NCBI RefSeq assembly: GCF_900188255.1
Contig: NZ_FZNS01000004.1
Coordinates: forward strand, 496,001-560,000
Source of the DNA: Hymenobacter mucosus
GTDB lineage: Bacteria; Bacteroidota; Bacteroidia; Cytophagales; Hymenobacteraceae
Direction: 5' to 3'
Length of the DNA: 64,000 nt
Positions 16,912-26,042 of the stretch are shown here, one piece after another. Below the pieces are notes generated by a model that ran no database searches, was not told the DNA's origin, and was given only the letters and a program-made list of their open reading frames with translations. Both the position numbers and the translations under genes were made by a program. Positions within the stretch are counted from its first letter, which is position 1. Each line of letters begins with the position of its first letter.

Positions 16912-18663
16912 TCAGATGAGCATGCGCATGGGGTCTTCCAGCAGGCTTTTCAGCGTCTGGAGGAAGGCGGCACCAGAAGCACCATCCACCACGCGGTGGT
17001 CGCACGAGAGAGTGACTTTCATCACGTTGCCAATGGCCAGTTGACCGTCTTTCACTACAGCCGTTTGCTTAATACCACCTACTGCCAAGATGCAAGCATC
17101 TGGGGGGTTGATGATGGCCGTGAATTCTTCGATGCCGAACATCCCCAGGTTGGAGATAGTGAAGGTGCTACCTTCCCACTCACTTGGCTGGAGCTTCTTG
17201 CTCTTGGCTTTGCCGGCCAGCTCTTTTACCTCGTTAGCAATAGTCGAAAGACCTTTGCCATCGGCGTTACGCACTACGGGCACTAGCAGTCCTTCGTCCA
17301 CGGCCACGGCCACCCCAATGTTTACCACCTTGTTCTGACGAATTTTGTCGCCAAGCCAGGAAGAATTGATGGTTGGGTGCTGCTTCAGGGCCACTGCTGA
17401 TGCCTTGATGACCATGTCGTTGAACGACAGCTTCACCGGCGACAGCGCGTTGAGTTGCGTGCGCACTTCCATAGCGCGGTCCATCAGGATTTCCATCGTC
17501 AGATAGAAATGCGGGGCCGTGAACAGGCTCTCCGACAGACGACGCGCGATAACCTTGCGCATCTGCGATACGGGGGTATCTGTATAGGTACCTTCGGCGG
17601 CCACCGGAGCAGACGCGGCAACTGGGGCCGGGGCCGGAGCCACGGCTTGCGGCTGCTCGGGCAGGGCGGCCTGAATGTATTCCGACTGGGTATTGGTAGC
17701 CTGGGCAGACTGAGAAGCGGCGGGCTGGGCAGCAGGAGCGGCCGAAGGCTGGGCGCTTTCCAGGTCGCGGGAAACAATGCGGCCGTTTTCGCCGGAGCCT
17801 TTCACCGTGCTCAGGTCAATGCCTTTGTCTTTGGCAATGCTCTTAGCGAGTGGCGAGGCAAAGATGCGGCCACCGTTCTGAGCCGGGGCAGCTTCGGCCG
17901 GCGCGGGGGCTGAGGTAGTAGCAGCGACGGGGGCAGCTTCAGCAGCGGCCGGAGCGGGAGTGGCACTGCCACCCGACTGGCCACCGAGCAGGGCCTGCAC
18001 ATCGGCTCCTTCTTCACCAATGATGGCCAAAACACCGTCTACTGGAATAGCTTCTCCCTCTTTCGGGCCGACGTACAGCAGGGTGCCGTCTTCGTAGTTA
18101 TCTAGCTCCATGGTCGCCTTATCGGTTTCCACTTCCGCCAGGATGTCGCCAGACTTTACTTTGTCGCCTACCTTCTTGAGCCAGGAGGCAATAGTGCCTT
18201 CCGTCATCGTATCGCTCATTTTGGGCATGCGGATGATAGTCGCCTTCTTGCCGTTGCCGGCTGGGGCAGCCGGCGCAGCGGCCGGAGCCTGAGCTGCTGG
18301 GGCAGGCGCGGGCGCGGTGGCAGGTGTGGGAGCCGGAGCGGGGGCTGCTTCTTGCTTAGGAGCTTCGGCTGGGGCAGGCGCCGGAGCGGCTCCACCGCCG
18401 TTGAGCAGGGCCGAAATATCTTCGCCCTCTTTGCCCACAATAGCCAGCAAACCGTCTACGGGCACAGCATCGCCTTCCTTCGGGCCGATGTGAAGCAGGG
18501 TGCCGTCCTCGTAGTTTTCGAGTTCCATCGTAGCCTTGTCGGTTTCAACTTCGGCCAGGATATCCCCGGATTTTACTTTGTCGCCTACTTTTTTGAGCCA
18601 CGAGGCGATGACCCCTTCAGTCATCGTGTCGCTCATTTTGGGCATTTTTATGAGTTCGGCCAT
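16912..18663 (-). CDS. Pyruvate dehydrogenase complex E2, dihydrolipoamide acetyltransferase
   Basis: A 583-residue E2 subunit that transfers acetyl groups from E1 via lipoyl arms to CoA. Two lipoyl domains are seen, each with ETDKATMEL (lipoyl Lys at about 43 and 182). They are joined by Ala/Pro-rich flexible linkers. A peripheral subunit-binding domain lies at about 264-302 (GRIFASPLAKSIAKDKGIDL). The catalytic domain ends with SCDHRVVDGASG, whose His and Asp are the active-site pair. ATG 18663 gives the standard lipoyl start (AELIKMPKMSDTMTEG). No E1 or E3 gene is adjacent. The Pro/Ala linkers give long open frames in other frames, which are not genes. Confidence 0.95.
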   Translation of the reverse strand: MAELIKMPKMSDTMTEGVIASWLKKVGDKVKSGDILAEVETDKATMELENYEDGTLLHIGPKEGDAVPVDGLLAIVGKEGEDISALLNGGGAAPAPAPAEAPKQEAAPAPAPTPATAPAPAPAAQAPAAAPAAPAGNGKKATIIRMPKMSDTMTEGTIASWLKKVGDKVKSGDILAEVETDKATMELDNYEDGTLLYVGPKEGEAIPVDGVLAIIGEEGADVQALLGGQSGGSATPAPAAAEAAPVAATTSAPAPAEAAPAQNGGRIFASPLAKSIAKDKGIDLSTVKGSGENGRIVSRDLESAQPSAAPAAQPAASQSAQATNTQSEYIQAALPEQPQAVAPAPAPVAASAPVAAEGTYTDTPVSQMRKVIARRLSESLFTAPHFYLTMEILMDRAMEVRTQLNALSPVKLSFNDMVIKASAVALKQHPTINSSWLGDKIRQNKVVNIGVAVAVDEGLLVPVVRNADGKGLSTIANEVKELAGKAKSKKLQPSEWEGSTFTISNLGMFGIEEFTAIINPPDACILAVGGIKQTAVVKDGQLAIGNVMKVTLSCDHRVVDGASGAAFLQTLKSLLEDPMRMLI

Positions 18664-18690
18664 CTGCGTCTTCGTTGGGTTGAGTGGGGC

Positions 18691-18721
18691 CAAAATTAGC
18701 CCGAATTTTTGGGGGTGCAAA
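18691..18721 (-). promoter_or_regulatory. Promoter of the E2 gene (-33/-7)
   Basis: On the minus strand TTTG (18718-18721) is followed by exactly 19 bases and then TAATTTTG (18691-18698), a full match to the Bacteroidota pair TTTG-N19-TAnnTTTG. It predicts a short leader of about 20 bases before ATG 18663. Confidence 0.8.
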
Positions 18722-18992
18722 CTAAACCCCATCTTCTACTACTGAGCGCAAAACAGCGAATCTTCGCCTGAGTAAGCGCCCACTAGTTTAGCCTATACCT
18801 CTTTAGGGAAGAGTTACAGCCAATACTATCCTAATCACTTGAAAGTTACCCGCTCGGCCAATCCCTTGCAGCCCGCTGGGGGCTGTGTGCTACGTCTCTG
18901 TCCTCTTGGCGATTAACCAAAGCTACCCTTGTACCTCTAGGGGCTAACCTACTCCCTACCTCGTTCAGCTGCAGTTAGCCGTTGCGCTGCCT
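18722..18992. other. Intergenic region upstream of the E2 promoter
   Basis: Together with the promoter and leader this makes a 329-base gap. I see no gene, RNA or terminator with a T run in it. Confidence 0.5.
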
Positions 18993-19616
18993 TTAACGAG
19001 CTTCTTGCAAGTGGCGCGTATCCAGGAAGCTGCGCACGGTGAACATGGAGCCGGTATAGTCGAGCTGGTATAGACACAGATTATGATGCTCAAAAGAATC
19101 CATTTGGCTGAGGGGGTAGCCCAGCAATTGGCAGAGCAGTACTCGCATGGCCCGGCCGTGCATGCACACTAGCACTGTTTCTTCCTCGGGACGAGAGGTA
19201 AGCAGTTCTATTGCGGGTCGTTGGCGGGCGGCTACATCGTCGGGGCTTTCGCCCCCTTCCATGCGCGCGTGGGTACGGCCCGCCCGCCAGTCCTGCAGCA
19301 CGTTGTGGTACTCCTCGTCTTCCTCCGGCGTGATGCGTGTGCCCTCGCGGGTGCCCCAGCAAATTTCATTGAAGCCAACATGCTGCTCGTGCGGCAACCC
19401 CAGGTCCAAGAACCCCTGCACCGACTGGTGGGTGCGCTGTAACAGGGAGGTGTAGACTTTATCGAAGGGGACGTGGCGATACGCCGCAAAAAAGCGCGCT
19501 GCCTGCCGCTGGCCCGCTTCGTTTAGCGAAGAATCGACGCCGCTGCCCTGCACGATGCCGCGCACGTTAAAATCGGTTTGCCCGTGGCGGATAAGGTAGA
19601 TTTTTTTGACGCTCAC
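18993..19616 (-). CDS. Histidine phosphatase family protein (phosphoglycerate mutase-like)
   Basis: A 207-residue member of the histidine phosphatase superfamily. The phosphohistidine motif LIRHGQTDFN is at residues 6-15. The second catalytic His is in VLVCMHGRAMRVLLC, and a Glu in MEGGESPDDV is the usual acid. Such proteins dephosphorylate sugars, nucleotides or proteins; the substrate here is unknown. I chose GTG 19616, which places SVKKIYLIRHG at the N-terminus as in relatives. A longer frame with ATG at 19700 adds an Arg/Lys-rich extension that looks non-coding. It is divergent from the menI-like gene. Confidence 0.8.
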   Translation of the reverse strand: MSVKKIYLIRHGQTDFNVRGIVQGSGVDSSLNEAGQRQAARFFAAYRHVPFDKVYTSLLQRTHQSVQGFLDLGLPHEQHVGFNEICWGTREGTRITPEEDEEYHNVLQDWRAGRTHARMEGGESPDDVAARQRPAIELLTSRPEEETVLVCMHGRAMRVLLCQLLGYPLSQMDSFEHHNLCLYQLDYTGSMFTVRSFLDTRHLQEAR

Positions 19617-19823
19617 TTTCCCGCTAGTTTTGCTGTTCCTGCCAGTAAAGTACGGTCTTTTTGCACGTGCGGACGCGTGCTTACTACTATAGTTTTTCAT
19701 TCTGCCCTTGCTTCTACCTGGTAAGGACGTCGGAACATCCTGCCCCGATCTTGTTACTATCCAATTGAGGTGGCCGGCGCCCATGTGCACTACGGCTACT
19801 TATTGCCCTTACCGCCCTCCCTT

Positions 19824-20258
19824 ATGACACTGGAGCAACTTAACCAGTGGGTGAGCAACCGCCCTACCCTAGCCGACGCCCTCGGTATTGAACTCACCGC
19901 CCTCACCGACGAATACTTGGAAGGCCGGATGCCCGTGGATGGGCGCACCCACCAACCCATGGGCCTGTTACACGGCGGCGCTTCCGTGGCCTTGGCAGAA
20001 ACACTAGGCAGCGTGGCCGCCGCCACCAAAATAGACCCGACCAAGCAGGCTTGCGTGGGCCTCGAAATCAATGCCAACCACCTCAAGGGCGTGCGCGACG
20101 GCTACGTGCTGGGCCGCGCCACCGCCTTGCACGTAGGGCGCAGCACTCAGGTGTGGGAAATTCGGATTACGCACGAAGAAACGGGGGCCCTAGTGTGCAT
20201 CAGCCGCATTACCATGGCCGTTATTGATTTGCCTGCCGCCAAGCCTCAACAGGCATGA
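19824..20258 (+). CDS. menI: Hotdog-fold thioesterase, probably 1,4-dihydroxy-2-naphthoyl-CoA hydrolase
   Basis: A 144-residue hotdog thioesterase of the PaaI/MenI type. The motif LLHGGASVALAETLGS (residues 47-62) supplies the oxyanion HGG and the catalytic Glu; NANHLKGV and SRITMAV follow as in family members. By itself it could be a general acyl-CoA thioesterase. Its position, with its stop overlapping the menF start by 4 bases and followed by menD and menB, makes the menaquinone-pathway hydrolase the best call. ATG 19824 removes an atypical 18-codon extension. Confidence 0.75.
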   Translation: MTLEQLNQWVSNRPTLADALGIELTALTDEYLEGRMPVDGRTHQPMGLLHGGASVALAETLGSVAAATKIDPTKQACVGLEINANHLKGVRDGYVLGRATALHVGRSTQVWEIRITHEETGALVCISRITMAVIDLPAAKPQQA

Positions 20259-21478
20259 GCAGCTTACAGCGCATTGCCTGGCGGCCCCAACTGCCAGTTG
20301 CGGACCGCTTACGCCGACTAGTCGCGTTGGCTCTGACGAGCGGCCGACCGGTGGCGCTGTGGCGGCTGCCCGGCGCCCAACACCCTAGGCTGTGCTTAAG
20401 CCTTAAGGTCGACGCTGCGTACGTAGGCTTGCCCCCGGCCCTGGAGTCTACGGCACCGGCTGGGTTTGCCTTTTTCCCTTTCCGCGACTCCGACCACAAC
20501 CCACCGCTCTTCTTCCCGGCCGATTTGTTTTTCGACTTGGCTCGGCCGGAAGAAATCTTAGTGAGCCCTTCGGCAGCGGCGCGCTTACCCGAGCTGCGCC
20601 AGCGCTTCGCGGCACTGCCGACGGCTACTGAGCTGCCCTGGCATGTAAGCCAGCAGCCCATTCCTACCCCTGCCTCCCAGGCCCAGTACGAAGCGCTGGT
20701 AGCCGCCGGAGTAGACGCTATTGCAAGCGGCACCGTACAAAAAGTGGTATCGAGCCGGGCTGTGCGGAGGCAACTCCCGAGCAACTTTGATGCGCTAGAA
20801 GCCTTTGAGGAACTACAGGAGCGCTACCCCAATGCGTTCGTGTCACTTGTGAGTGCGCCGGGGGTAGGAACCTGGCTGGGCGCTACCCCAGAGGTGCTGG
20901 CCGAAATTACCGAAGACCATGTGTTCCGCACCATGGCCCTGGCTGGCACTCAGCCCCTGCTGCCAAACCTCACGCCAGCTACGGCGGCTTGGGCGCATAA
21001 GGACCTGGAGGAACACGCCATGGTAGCCCGCTACATTGTAAACTGCTTTAAACAGTTGCGCCTGCGCGAGTACGATGAACGAGGGCCGCGCACTGTGGTA
21101 GCCGGTCAGCTCCTGCACTTGCGCACCGACTTTGCCGTGCACCTAGACCAAGTGCCGTTTCCTACGCTGGGCACCGATATGCTGCGGCTGTTGCACCCCA
21201 CTCCTGCCGTGGGCGGCGTGCCCAAGCAGCCGGCCCTGGATTTTCTGCGGCGTCATGAGGGCTACGACCGGGCCTATTACGCCGGTTTTCTCGGGCCGGT
21301 GAATCTGCCAGATGTTGGAGTGGCCCGCCTGTACGTAAATCTGCGCTGTTTGCAGCTGCGGCCTCAGGAAGCCATTTTGTATGCTGGTACGGGTCTAACC
21401 ATCGACTCCGACCCCGCCCGCGAATGGCAAGAAACCGAATTGAAGCTACGTACCGTAGGAGCCATCTTACACGAATGA
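20255..21478 (+). CDS. menF: Isochorismate synthase MenF
   Basis: A 407-residue chorismate-binding enzyme that converts chorismate to isochorismate, the first committed step to menaquinone. The catalytic half spans about 150-405, with QKVVSSRAVRRQLP, TWLGATPEVLAEI, MALAGTQP, a KDLEEHAMVARYI block and LHPTPAVGGVPKQPA near the Mg site. The C-terminal YAGTGLTIDSDPAREWQETE is diagnostic. The ATG overlaps the upstream thioesterase stop (ATGA), implying translational coupling. Confidence 0.9.
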   Translation: MSSLQRIAWRPQLPVADRLRRLVALALTSGRPVALWRLPGAQHPRLCLSLKVDAAYVGLPPALESTAPAGFAFFPFRDSDHNPPLFFPADLFFDLARPEEILVSPSAAARLPELRQRFAALPTATELPWHVSQQPIPTPASQAQYEALVAAGVDAIASGTVQKVVSSRAVRRQLPSNFDALEAFEELQERYPNAFVSLVSAPGVGTWLGATPEVLAEITEDHVFRTMALAGTQPLLPNLTPATAAWAHKDLEEHAMVARYIVNCFKQLRLREYDERGPRTVVAGQLLHLRTDFAVHLDQVPFPTLGTDMLRLLHPTPAVGGVPKQPALDFLRRHEGYDRAYYAGFLGPVNLPDVGVARLYVNLRCLQLRPQEAILYAGTGLTIDSDPAREWQETELKLRTVGAILHE

Positions 21479-21567
21479 GTTGATTGGTTGAACCCACGTA
21501 GCAGCTCAGCCCCTGCTTTACCGTAGACTGCTCGGCACCTCACTCTTGACTCCCTATTTCGCTACCC

Positions 21568-23544
21568 ATGTCTTCTCTCCAAGCTGTTCATAACATTCCT
21601 GAAATTTGTGCCCAGCTGGGCGTTACGGACGTGGTGCTTTCGCCGGGCTCCCGTTGCGCGCCCCTCACAATTGCCTTTGCCCGTCACCCAGACATTACGG
21701 TACGAACGGTGCCCGATGAGCGAGCGGCAGCATTCATTGGCTTGGGGTTGGCCCAAACCCAGCGCCGCACAGTAGCCTTGGTCTGCACCTCTGGTACGGC
21801 TGGCCTAAACTATGCTCCGGCCGTTGCGGAAGCGTATTTTCAGCAAATCCCATTGGTGGTTTTCACCGCCGACCGCCCCCCGGAGTGGATAGACCAGCTC
21901 GATGGCCAGACGATTCGCCAGGCCGATTTGTACGGTGCCCACGCCAAAGGAACGTTCAGCTTCCCCGCCGACGCTTCACACCCCGATGCGCAGTGGCACG
22001 CCACCCGCCTTGTGTCGGAAGCTATTGGCTTGGCGGAACAGTATCCGGCCGGACCAGTGCAGGTGAATGTACCCCTGCGGGAGCCGTTCTACCCTAAGGC
22101 TGGGGAGGAACTGCGCTTCGAGCCTGTAAAGGTAACCCGCGAGCTGCCCGGCCGCTCTCAGCTACCCGCCTCGGTACTGGCTGAGCTACGCGACGCTATT
22201 CGCACGACGAGCCGCGTGCTAGTAGTAGCCGGCCAGCACCCCGCTGCTCCCGATTTGCTGCGTGCGCTACGCCAGTTTTCGGCGGCGTACCAAGTGCCTG
22301 TGGTGGGCGACCTGATTGCGAACCTGCACTTGCCAGCTGCGTCTGATTTCGACCAGCGCGTGCGCTTTTTGGGGCGCCAAGATGTGTTTATGGCTGTTCC
22401 AGAACCGGGCCTCAAGGAAGCGCTAAAACCAGAACTGCTCATCACCTTCGGGCAGTCGCTTATTTCCAAAGCCCTCAAGCTTTACCTGCGGCAGGCCAAG
22501 CCGGCCCAGCATTGGCACGTGCAGGCGGCGGGGGCAGTGGCCGATACGTTTCAGTCGCTGACGAAGGTAGTACGGATGGAACCTGCCGATTTCTTTGCTG
22601 CGGTACTAGCCGAAGAGCAGTCAAGCTCCGCCGGTAGCACAGGCGTCACCGAAGCACTCGAGCCAGGCGCAATTCCTAGTGCCACCCCCGTCTCAGCTGA
22701 TACGCTTTCGGTAGCTGCCGCCCGGGCCGAGGGGTCGGGCTTCGAGCCCAGCAACCCGGTTGCTCAAGACGCAACCCGGGTGGCACCGGCTCCTACCCTA
22801 GCTGAGCCGGTACGTTTGACCTGGCCTGCCAGTGCCCGCCACCTCAGCGCTGCCGATACCCTAGCTAAAGCGGCTTATCTCAAACCTTGGCTAGCCGCTG
22901 AAAACTGGGCCACGGATTTCTTGCAGCAGTTTATGCAGCAACCCAACCAGCCGTTTAATGAGTTTACGGCCATCTACCAAACGCTGCACCAGGTACCCGA
23001 CCGCGCTGCTTTGCATCTGGCAAACAGCATGGCTGTGCGCTATGCCAACATTTTGGGGGTACCGGCGGGTCGTATGATCGAAGTATTCGCCAACCGAGGA
23101 ACCAGCGGTATTGATGGCTGTACCAGTACAGCCATTGGCGCGGCCCTGGCCCGACCAGATCGGCCGGTAGTGCTGCTCACTGGCGACGTGGCTTTTTTCT
23201 ACGACCGGAATGCCTTTTGGCACAACTACGCTACCCCGAACCTGCGCGTGGTGCTGCTGAACAATCACGCGGGCGGCATTTTCCGCCTCATTGACGGCCC
23301 TCGCCAGCAGCCCGAACTAGAAGAGTTTTTCGAAACGCGCCAGGTTCTCACGGCCGAAAATACCGCCCGCGACTTCAACCTGCGCTACGTTGCCGTTTCA
23401 TCCTTCGCCGAGCTAGAGTCGGCGCTACCCACTTTCTTTGCACCAGAATCTGGCGCGAGCCTACTTGAAATTACCACCCACAGTCCTACCAACGCTGCCT
23501 TCTTTGAACAATACCGCGCGGCGGTAAAGTCATCTTTTGCTTAA
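21568..23544 (+). CDS. menD: SEPHCHC synthase MenD
   Basis: A 658-residue thiamin-diphosphate enzyme joining isochorismate and 2-oxoglutarate to SEPHCHC. The N-terminal domain has SPGSRCAPLTIAFA and a ThDP-activating Glu in PDERAAAFIGL (residue 51). The C-terminal ThDP/Mg site is LLTGDVAFFYDRNAFWHNYA through LLNNHAGGIF. Between about residues 350 and 435 is a Ser/Ala/Pro-rich stretch with no match to the fold, which makes the protein longer than typical MenD proteins (roughly 550-580 residues). It follows menF after 89 bases. Confidence 0.92.
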   Translation: MSSLQAVHNIPEICAQLGVTDVVLSPGSRCAPLTIAFARHPDITVRTVPDERAAAFIGLGLAQTQRRTVALVCTSGTAGLNYAPAVAEAYFQQIPLVVFTADRPPEWIDQLDGQTIRQADLYGAHAKGTFSFPADASHPDAQWHATRLVSEAIGLAEQYPAGPVQVNVPLREPFYPKAGEELRFEPVKVTRELPGRSQLPASVLAELRDAIRTTSRVLVVAGQHPAAPDLLRALRQFSAAYQVPVVGDLIANLHLPAASDFDQRVRFLGRQDVFMAVPEPGLKEALKPELLITFGQSLISKALKLYLRQAKPAQHWHVQAAGAVADTFQSLTKVVRMEPADFFAAVLAEEQSSSAGSTGVTEALEPGAIPSATPVSADTLSVAAARAEGSGFEPSNPVAQDATRVAPAPTLAEPVRLTWPASARHLSAADTLAKAAYLKPWLAAENWATDFLQQFMQQPNQPFNEFTAIYQTLHQVPDRAALHLANSMAVRYANILGVPAGRMIEVFANRGTSGIDGCTSTAIGAALARPDRPVVLLTGDVAFFYDRNAFWHNYATPNLRVVLLNNHAGGIFRLIDGPRQQPELEEFFETRQVLTAENTARDFNLRYVAVSSFAELESALPTFFAPESGASLLEITTHSPTNAAFFEQYRAAVKSSFA

Positions 23545-23617
23545 TGGCTTACGCCCGTCGTCTGTCGCTTATGCGGGATGACGGACAGTAGCGGACGTTT
23601 TTCTTACTCTACCTAAT

Positions 23618-24442
23618 ATGGCCGAACAACTCACCTGGACCCCCATCAAGGAGTTCCGCGAAATCCTTTTCACACAGTCTGGCGGTATCGCCAAGATCAG
23701 CATCAATCGTCCGCAGGTTCACAACGCCTTCACGCCCCTCACGGTGCAGGAGATGATTGAGGCCATGCACATCTGCCGTGACCGAACCGACATTGGCGTG
23801 GTTATCCTCACGGGTGAGGGTGGCAAGGCTTTCTGCTCGGGCGGCGACCAGAGCGTACGTGGCCACGGCGGCTACGTGGGCGACGATGCCATGCCTCGCC
23901 TTAACGTGCTGGATCTGCAAAAGCTTATCCGCTCCATTCCCAAGCCCGTGGTAGCCATGGTAGCAGGCTGGGCCATTGGCGGCGGCCACGTTCTGCACGT
24001 AGTCTGCGACCTGAGCATTGCCGCTGACAACGCCCGCTTCGGCCAGACCGGCCCCAACGTAGGCTCCTTTGACGGGGGCTTTGGGGCTAGCTACTTGGCA
24101 CGCGTGGTGGGACAGAAGAAGGCGCGCGAGATTTGGTTTCTCTGCGACCAGTACGATGCCCAGGAGGCCCTTGATATGGGCCTCGTGAACAAGGTAGTCC
24201 CCCTCGACAAGCTGGAAGAAACTACCGTGGCGTGGTGCAACAAAATTCTGGAAAAGAGTCCCTTAGCTTTGCGGATGCTGAAATCGAGCTTCAACGCGGA
24301 GCTTGACGGGCAGGCTGGCATTCAGGAGCTAGCCGGCAATGCTACCCTGCTATACTACCTCTCTGAGGAAGCCAAAGAAGGCAAGAACGCCTTCCTAGAG
24401 AAGCGCAAGCCCGACTTCTCGAAGTACCCTAAGTTCCCATAA
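23618..24442 (+). CDS. menB: 1,4-dihydroxy-2-naphthoyl-CoA synthase MenB
   Basis: A 274-residue crotonase-fold enzyme that cyclises o-succinylbenzoyl-CoA. The signatures are [20 protein letters not shown], the oxyanion-hole segment [20 protein letters not shown], and [20 protein letters not shown], which is specific for MenB. Length and the [10 protein letters not shown]-terminus match the family. It ends the menF-menD-menB group and is followed by a strong terminator. Confidence 0.95.
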   Translation: MAEQLTWTPIKEFREILFTQSGGIAKISINRPQVHNAFTPLTVQEMIEAMHICRDRTDIGVVILTGEGGKAFCSGGDQSVRGHGGYVGDDAMPRLNVLDLQKLIRSIPKPVVAMVAGWAIGGGHVLHVVCDLSIAADNARFGQTGPNVGSFDGGFGASYLARVVGQKKAREIWFLCDQYDAQEALDMGLVNKVVPLDKLEETTVAWCNKILEKSPLALRMLKSSFNAELDGQAGIQELAGNATLLYYLSEEAKEGKNAFLEKRKPDFSKYPKFP

Positions 24443-24460
24443 GCGCAGACATATTCCCCA

Positions 24461-24496
24461 AAGAGGCCCACACAGCATAGTGTGGGCCTCTTTTTT
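24461..24496 (+). terminator. Intrinsic terminator after menB
   Basis: AAGAGGCCCACAC / GTGTGGGCCTCTT with a 6-base loop and a run of six T. Confidence 0.9.
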
Positions 24497-24640
24497 GTGT
24501 AAACCCTAACTGCTTAGCAGCTATTTTTTTGGTCTACGCTATGGAATCTAAGCCTATATTACGTCGGCACTAGAGCGGGCGTATCAACGACAGTTCAGCA
24601 TCTGCGCACAAGAGTGCTACTCCTATTTTACCAGAAGTTA

Positions 24641-25153
24641 ATGGCCGAGTACCTAGTAAACTCTACCGATGCCCTAACCTTCACGGTGCTAGCGAATGCT
24701 ACCGTGCTGGGCACCTTGAAGTACGCAGAGTGGTTTTCCTTCGAATCCGTTTTGACGCTGACCGATGGCACCTCACTTCGCATTGAGCCCAAGGGCTTCT
24801 GGGGCACCACTGTTGAGGTAAAGGACCAGACAGCGGTAGTGCTCAGCTTCAACATGCACTGGAACGGTAACATCGTACTAAAATCCAGGCTAGGCGGCAC
24901 AAACAAAGCATTCGTAGTTCAGAACCGGGGAGTGCTCAAAAACGACTTCGTGCTGGTTGATAAAGAAGGCCACGAGTTGCTCACCATCCGGCCTACTCTT
25001 AAATGGAACAAAGCCAACTATGATTACACGGTAACCAGCACCGAGATTTTCGAAACCCTGGAGGTGAAGAACATTCTCCTGCTAGTAGCCATCCACTGCA
25101 CCAATTACTATATGTCCATGATGTTTGCATCGGCTATGATTGCTACTATGTAA
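24641..25153 (+). CDS. Hypothetical protein with tubby/LURP-one-like beta fold
   Basis: A 170-residue protein of mostly beta pattern (DALTFTVLANATVLGTLKYA, SLRIEPKGFWGTTVEV, KAFVVQNRGVLKNDFVLVDK) with a hydrophobic C-terminal helix (about residues 145-165). The repeated strand-turn layout recalls LURP-one/tubby-like proteins, which act as membrane-tethered or phospholipid-related proteins. That match is weak and only by eye. I chose ATG 24641 over an upstream GTG at 24614. It lies in the stretch that splits the menaquinone cluster. Confidence 0.6.
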   Translation: MAEYLVNSTDALTFTVLANATVLGTLKYAEWFSFESVLTLTDGTSLRIEPKGFWGTTVEVKDQTAVVLSFNMHWNGNIVLKSRLGGTNKAFVVQNRGVLKNDFVLVDKEGHELLTIRPTLKWNKANYDYTVTSTEIFETLEVKNILLLVAIHCTNYYMSMMFASAMIATM

Positions 25154-25299
25154 GCTTTACCAGGAGGCCACGCCACCCCATACCATCCTTTCCGGCGAGT
25201 GCGCACTGGGGGCCACGGCTTCTTCATAAGCAGAACGAAGCAAATACTTGGGCCGTATATTCGAGCCTATCAATTGGACTGATCACCTTTTTCTCCGGT

Positions 25300-25656
25300 A
25301 TGAAAGCACTGCTGTTTGCCCTGGTTATGAGTACTGCCGCGGTGTCGGTGGGACACGCCCAAGCGGTCCAAAGCCAGCCGGCTGCTCCTAGCACCCCAAA
25401 GCAGGTGCAGTTGGTAGAAGCCGCGTGCGGTCAGTGCCGGCTGGGCCTCCCAGGCAAGGGATGCGACTTAGCCGTGCGCATGAACGGGAAAGCTTATTTC
25501 GTGGATGGCACAACCATTGATTCCCACGGCGACGCGCACGCTCAAGATGGCTTCTGCAGCGCCATTCGTACGGCGCAAGTGCAAGGAGAAATAGTAGACA
25601 ACCGCTTCAAGGCAACCTATTTCAAGTTGGTGCCAGAGACCACCAAAAGCAAGTAG
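25300..25656 (+). CDS. DUF6370 family secreted protein
   Basis: A 118-residue protein with a signal peptide (residues 1-20, ending GHAQ) and a compact domain with four cysteines: EAACGQCRLGLPGKGCDLAV, then GFCSAIR. Together with AYFVDGTTIDSHGDAHA this is the pattern of the DUF6370 family of Bacteroidota. Cysteine spacing suggests disulfides or metal binding in the periplasm. The function is unknown. A TATATTCG box 37 bases before the ATG may be its -7 element. A long terminator follows. Confidence 0.75.
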   Translation: MKALLFALVMSTAAVSVGHAQAVQSQPAAPSTPKQVQLVEAACGQCRLGLPGKGCDLAVRMNGKAYFVDGTTIDSHGDAHAQDGFCSAIRTAQVQGEIVDNRFKATYFKLVPETTKSK

Positions 25657-25776
25657 GCAGCCAGAACCCTCTACCTCTTGCAGCCTATGAAGCGCTACTT
25701 ATGCGCTATTCACCTCACAGGCTACTTACGTCAGCTATTGGGCCTCCAACAGCTCTCTTGGGGCCAATGCCCAAGT

Positions 25777-25828
25777 AAAACCAACGCGCAGTGCCACCCA
25801 AGTTGGGTAGCGCTGCGCGTTGGTTTTT
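25777..25828. terminator. Bidirectional intrinsic terminator
   Basis: An almost perfect 24-bp stem (AAAACCAACGCGCAG ... CTGCGCGTTGGTTTT, with two wobble positions) and a 3-base loop. It sits in the 386-base gap 25657-26042, where I otherwise see no gene. Confidence 0.9.
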
Positions 25829-26042
25829 AAGAATAAATCATCGACCCGCACACCGCGCAAGCTTCGTACTAGCTATTCCCTGGTTGGTTTGAATATGGGT
25901 TACTTACGAGTAGGTGCTAATTTTTATGGCCGCGTCTGGCAATACAAGTTGCAACTATCATCGTTTAGCCGTGACACATTAAGTACTTCGTCGAACATCC
26001 GTATCTGTGCTTTGCGCTACATGCGGTTCATACTTTCCACTA

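Noticed and set aside
17499..18440. Pro/Leu-rich frames over the E2 linkers
   Set aside because: They are frame shadows of Ala/Pro linkers in the E2 subunit.
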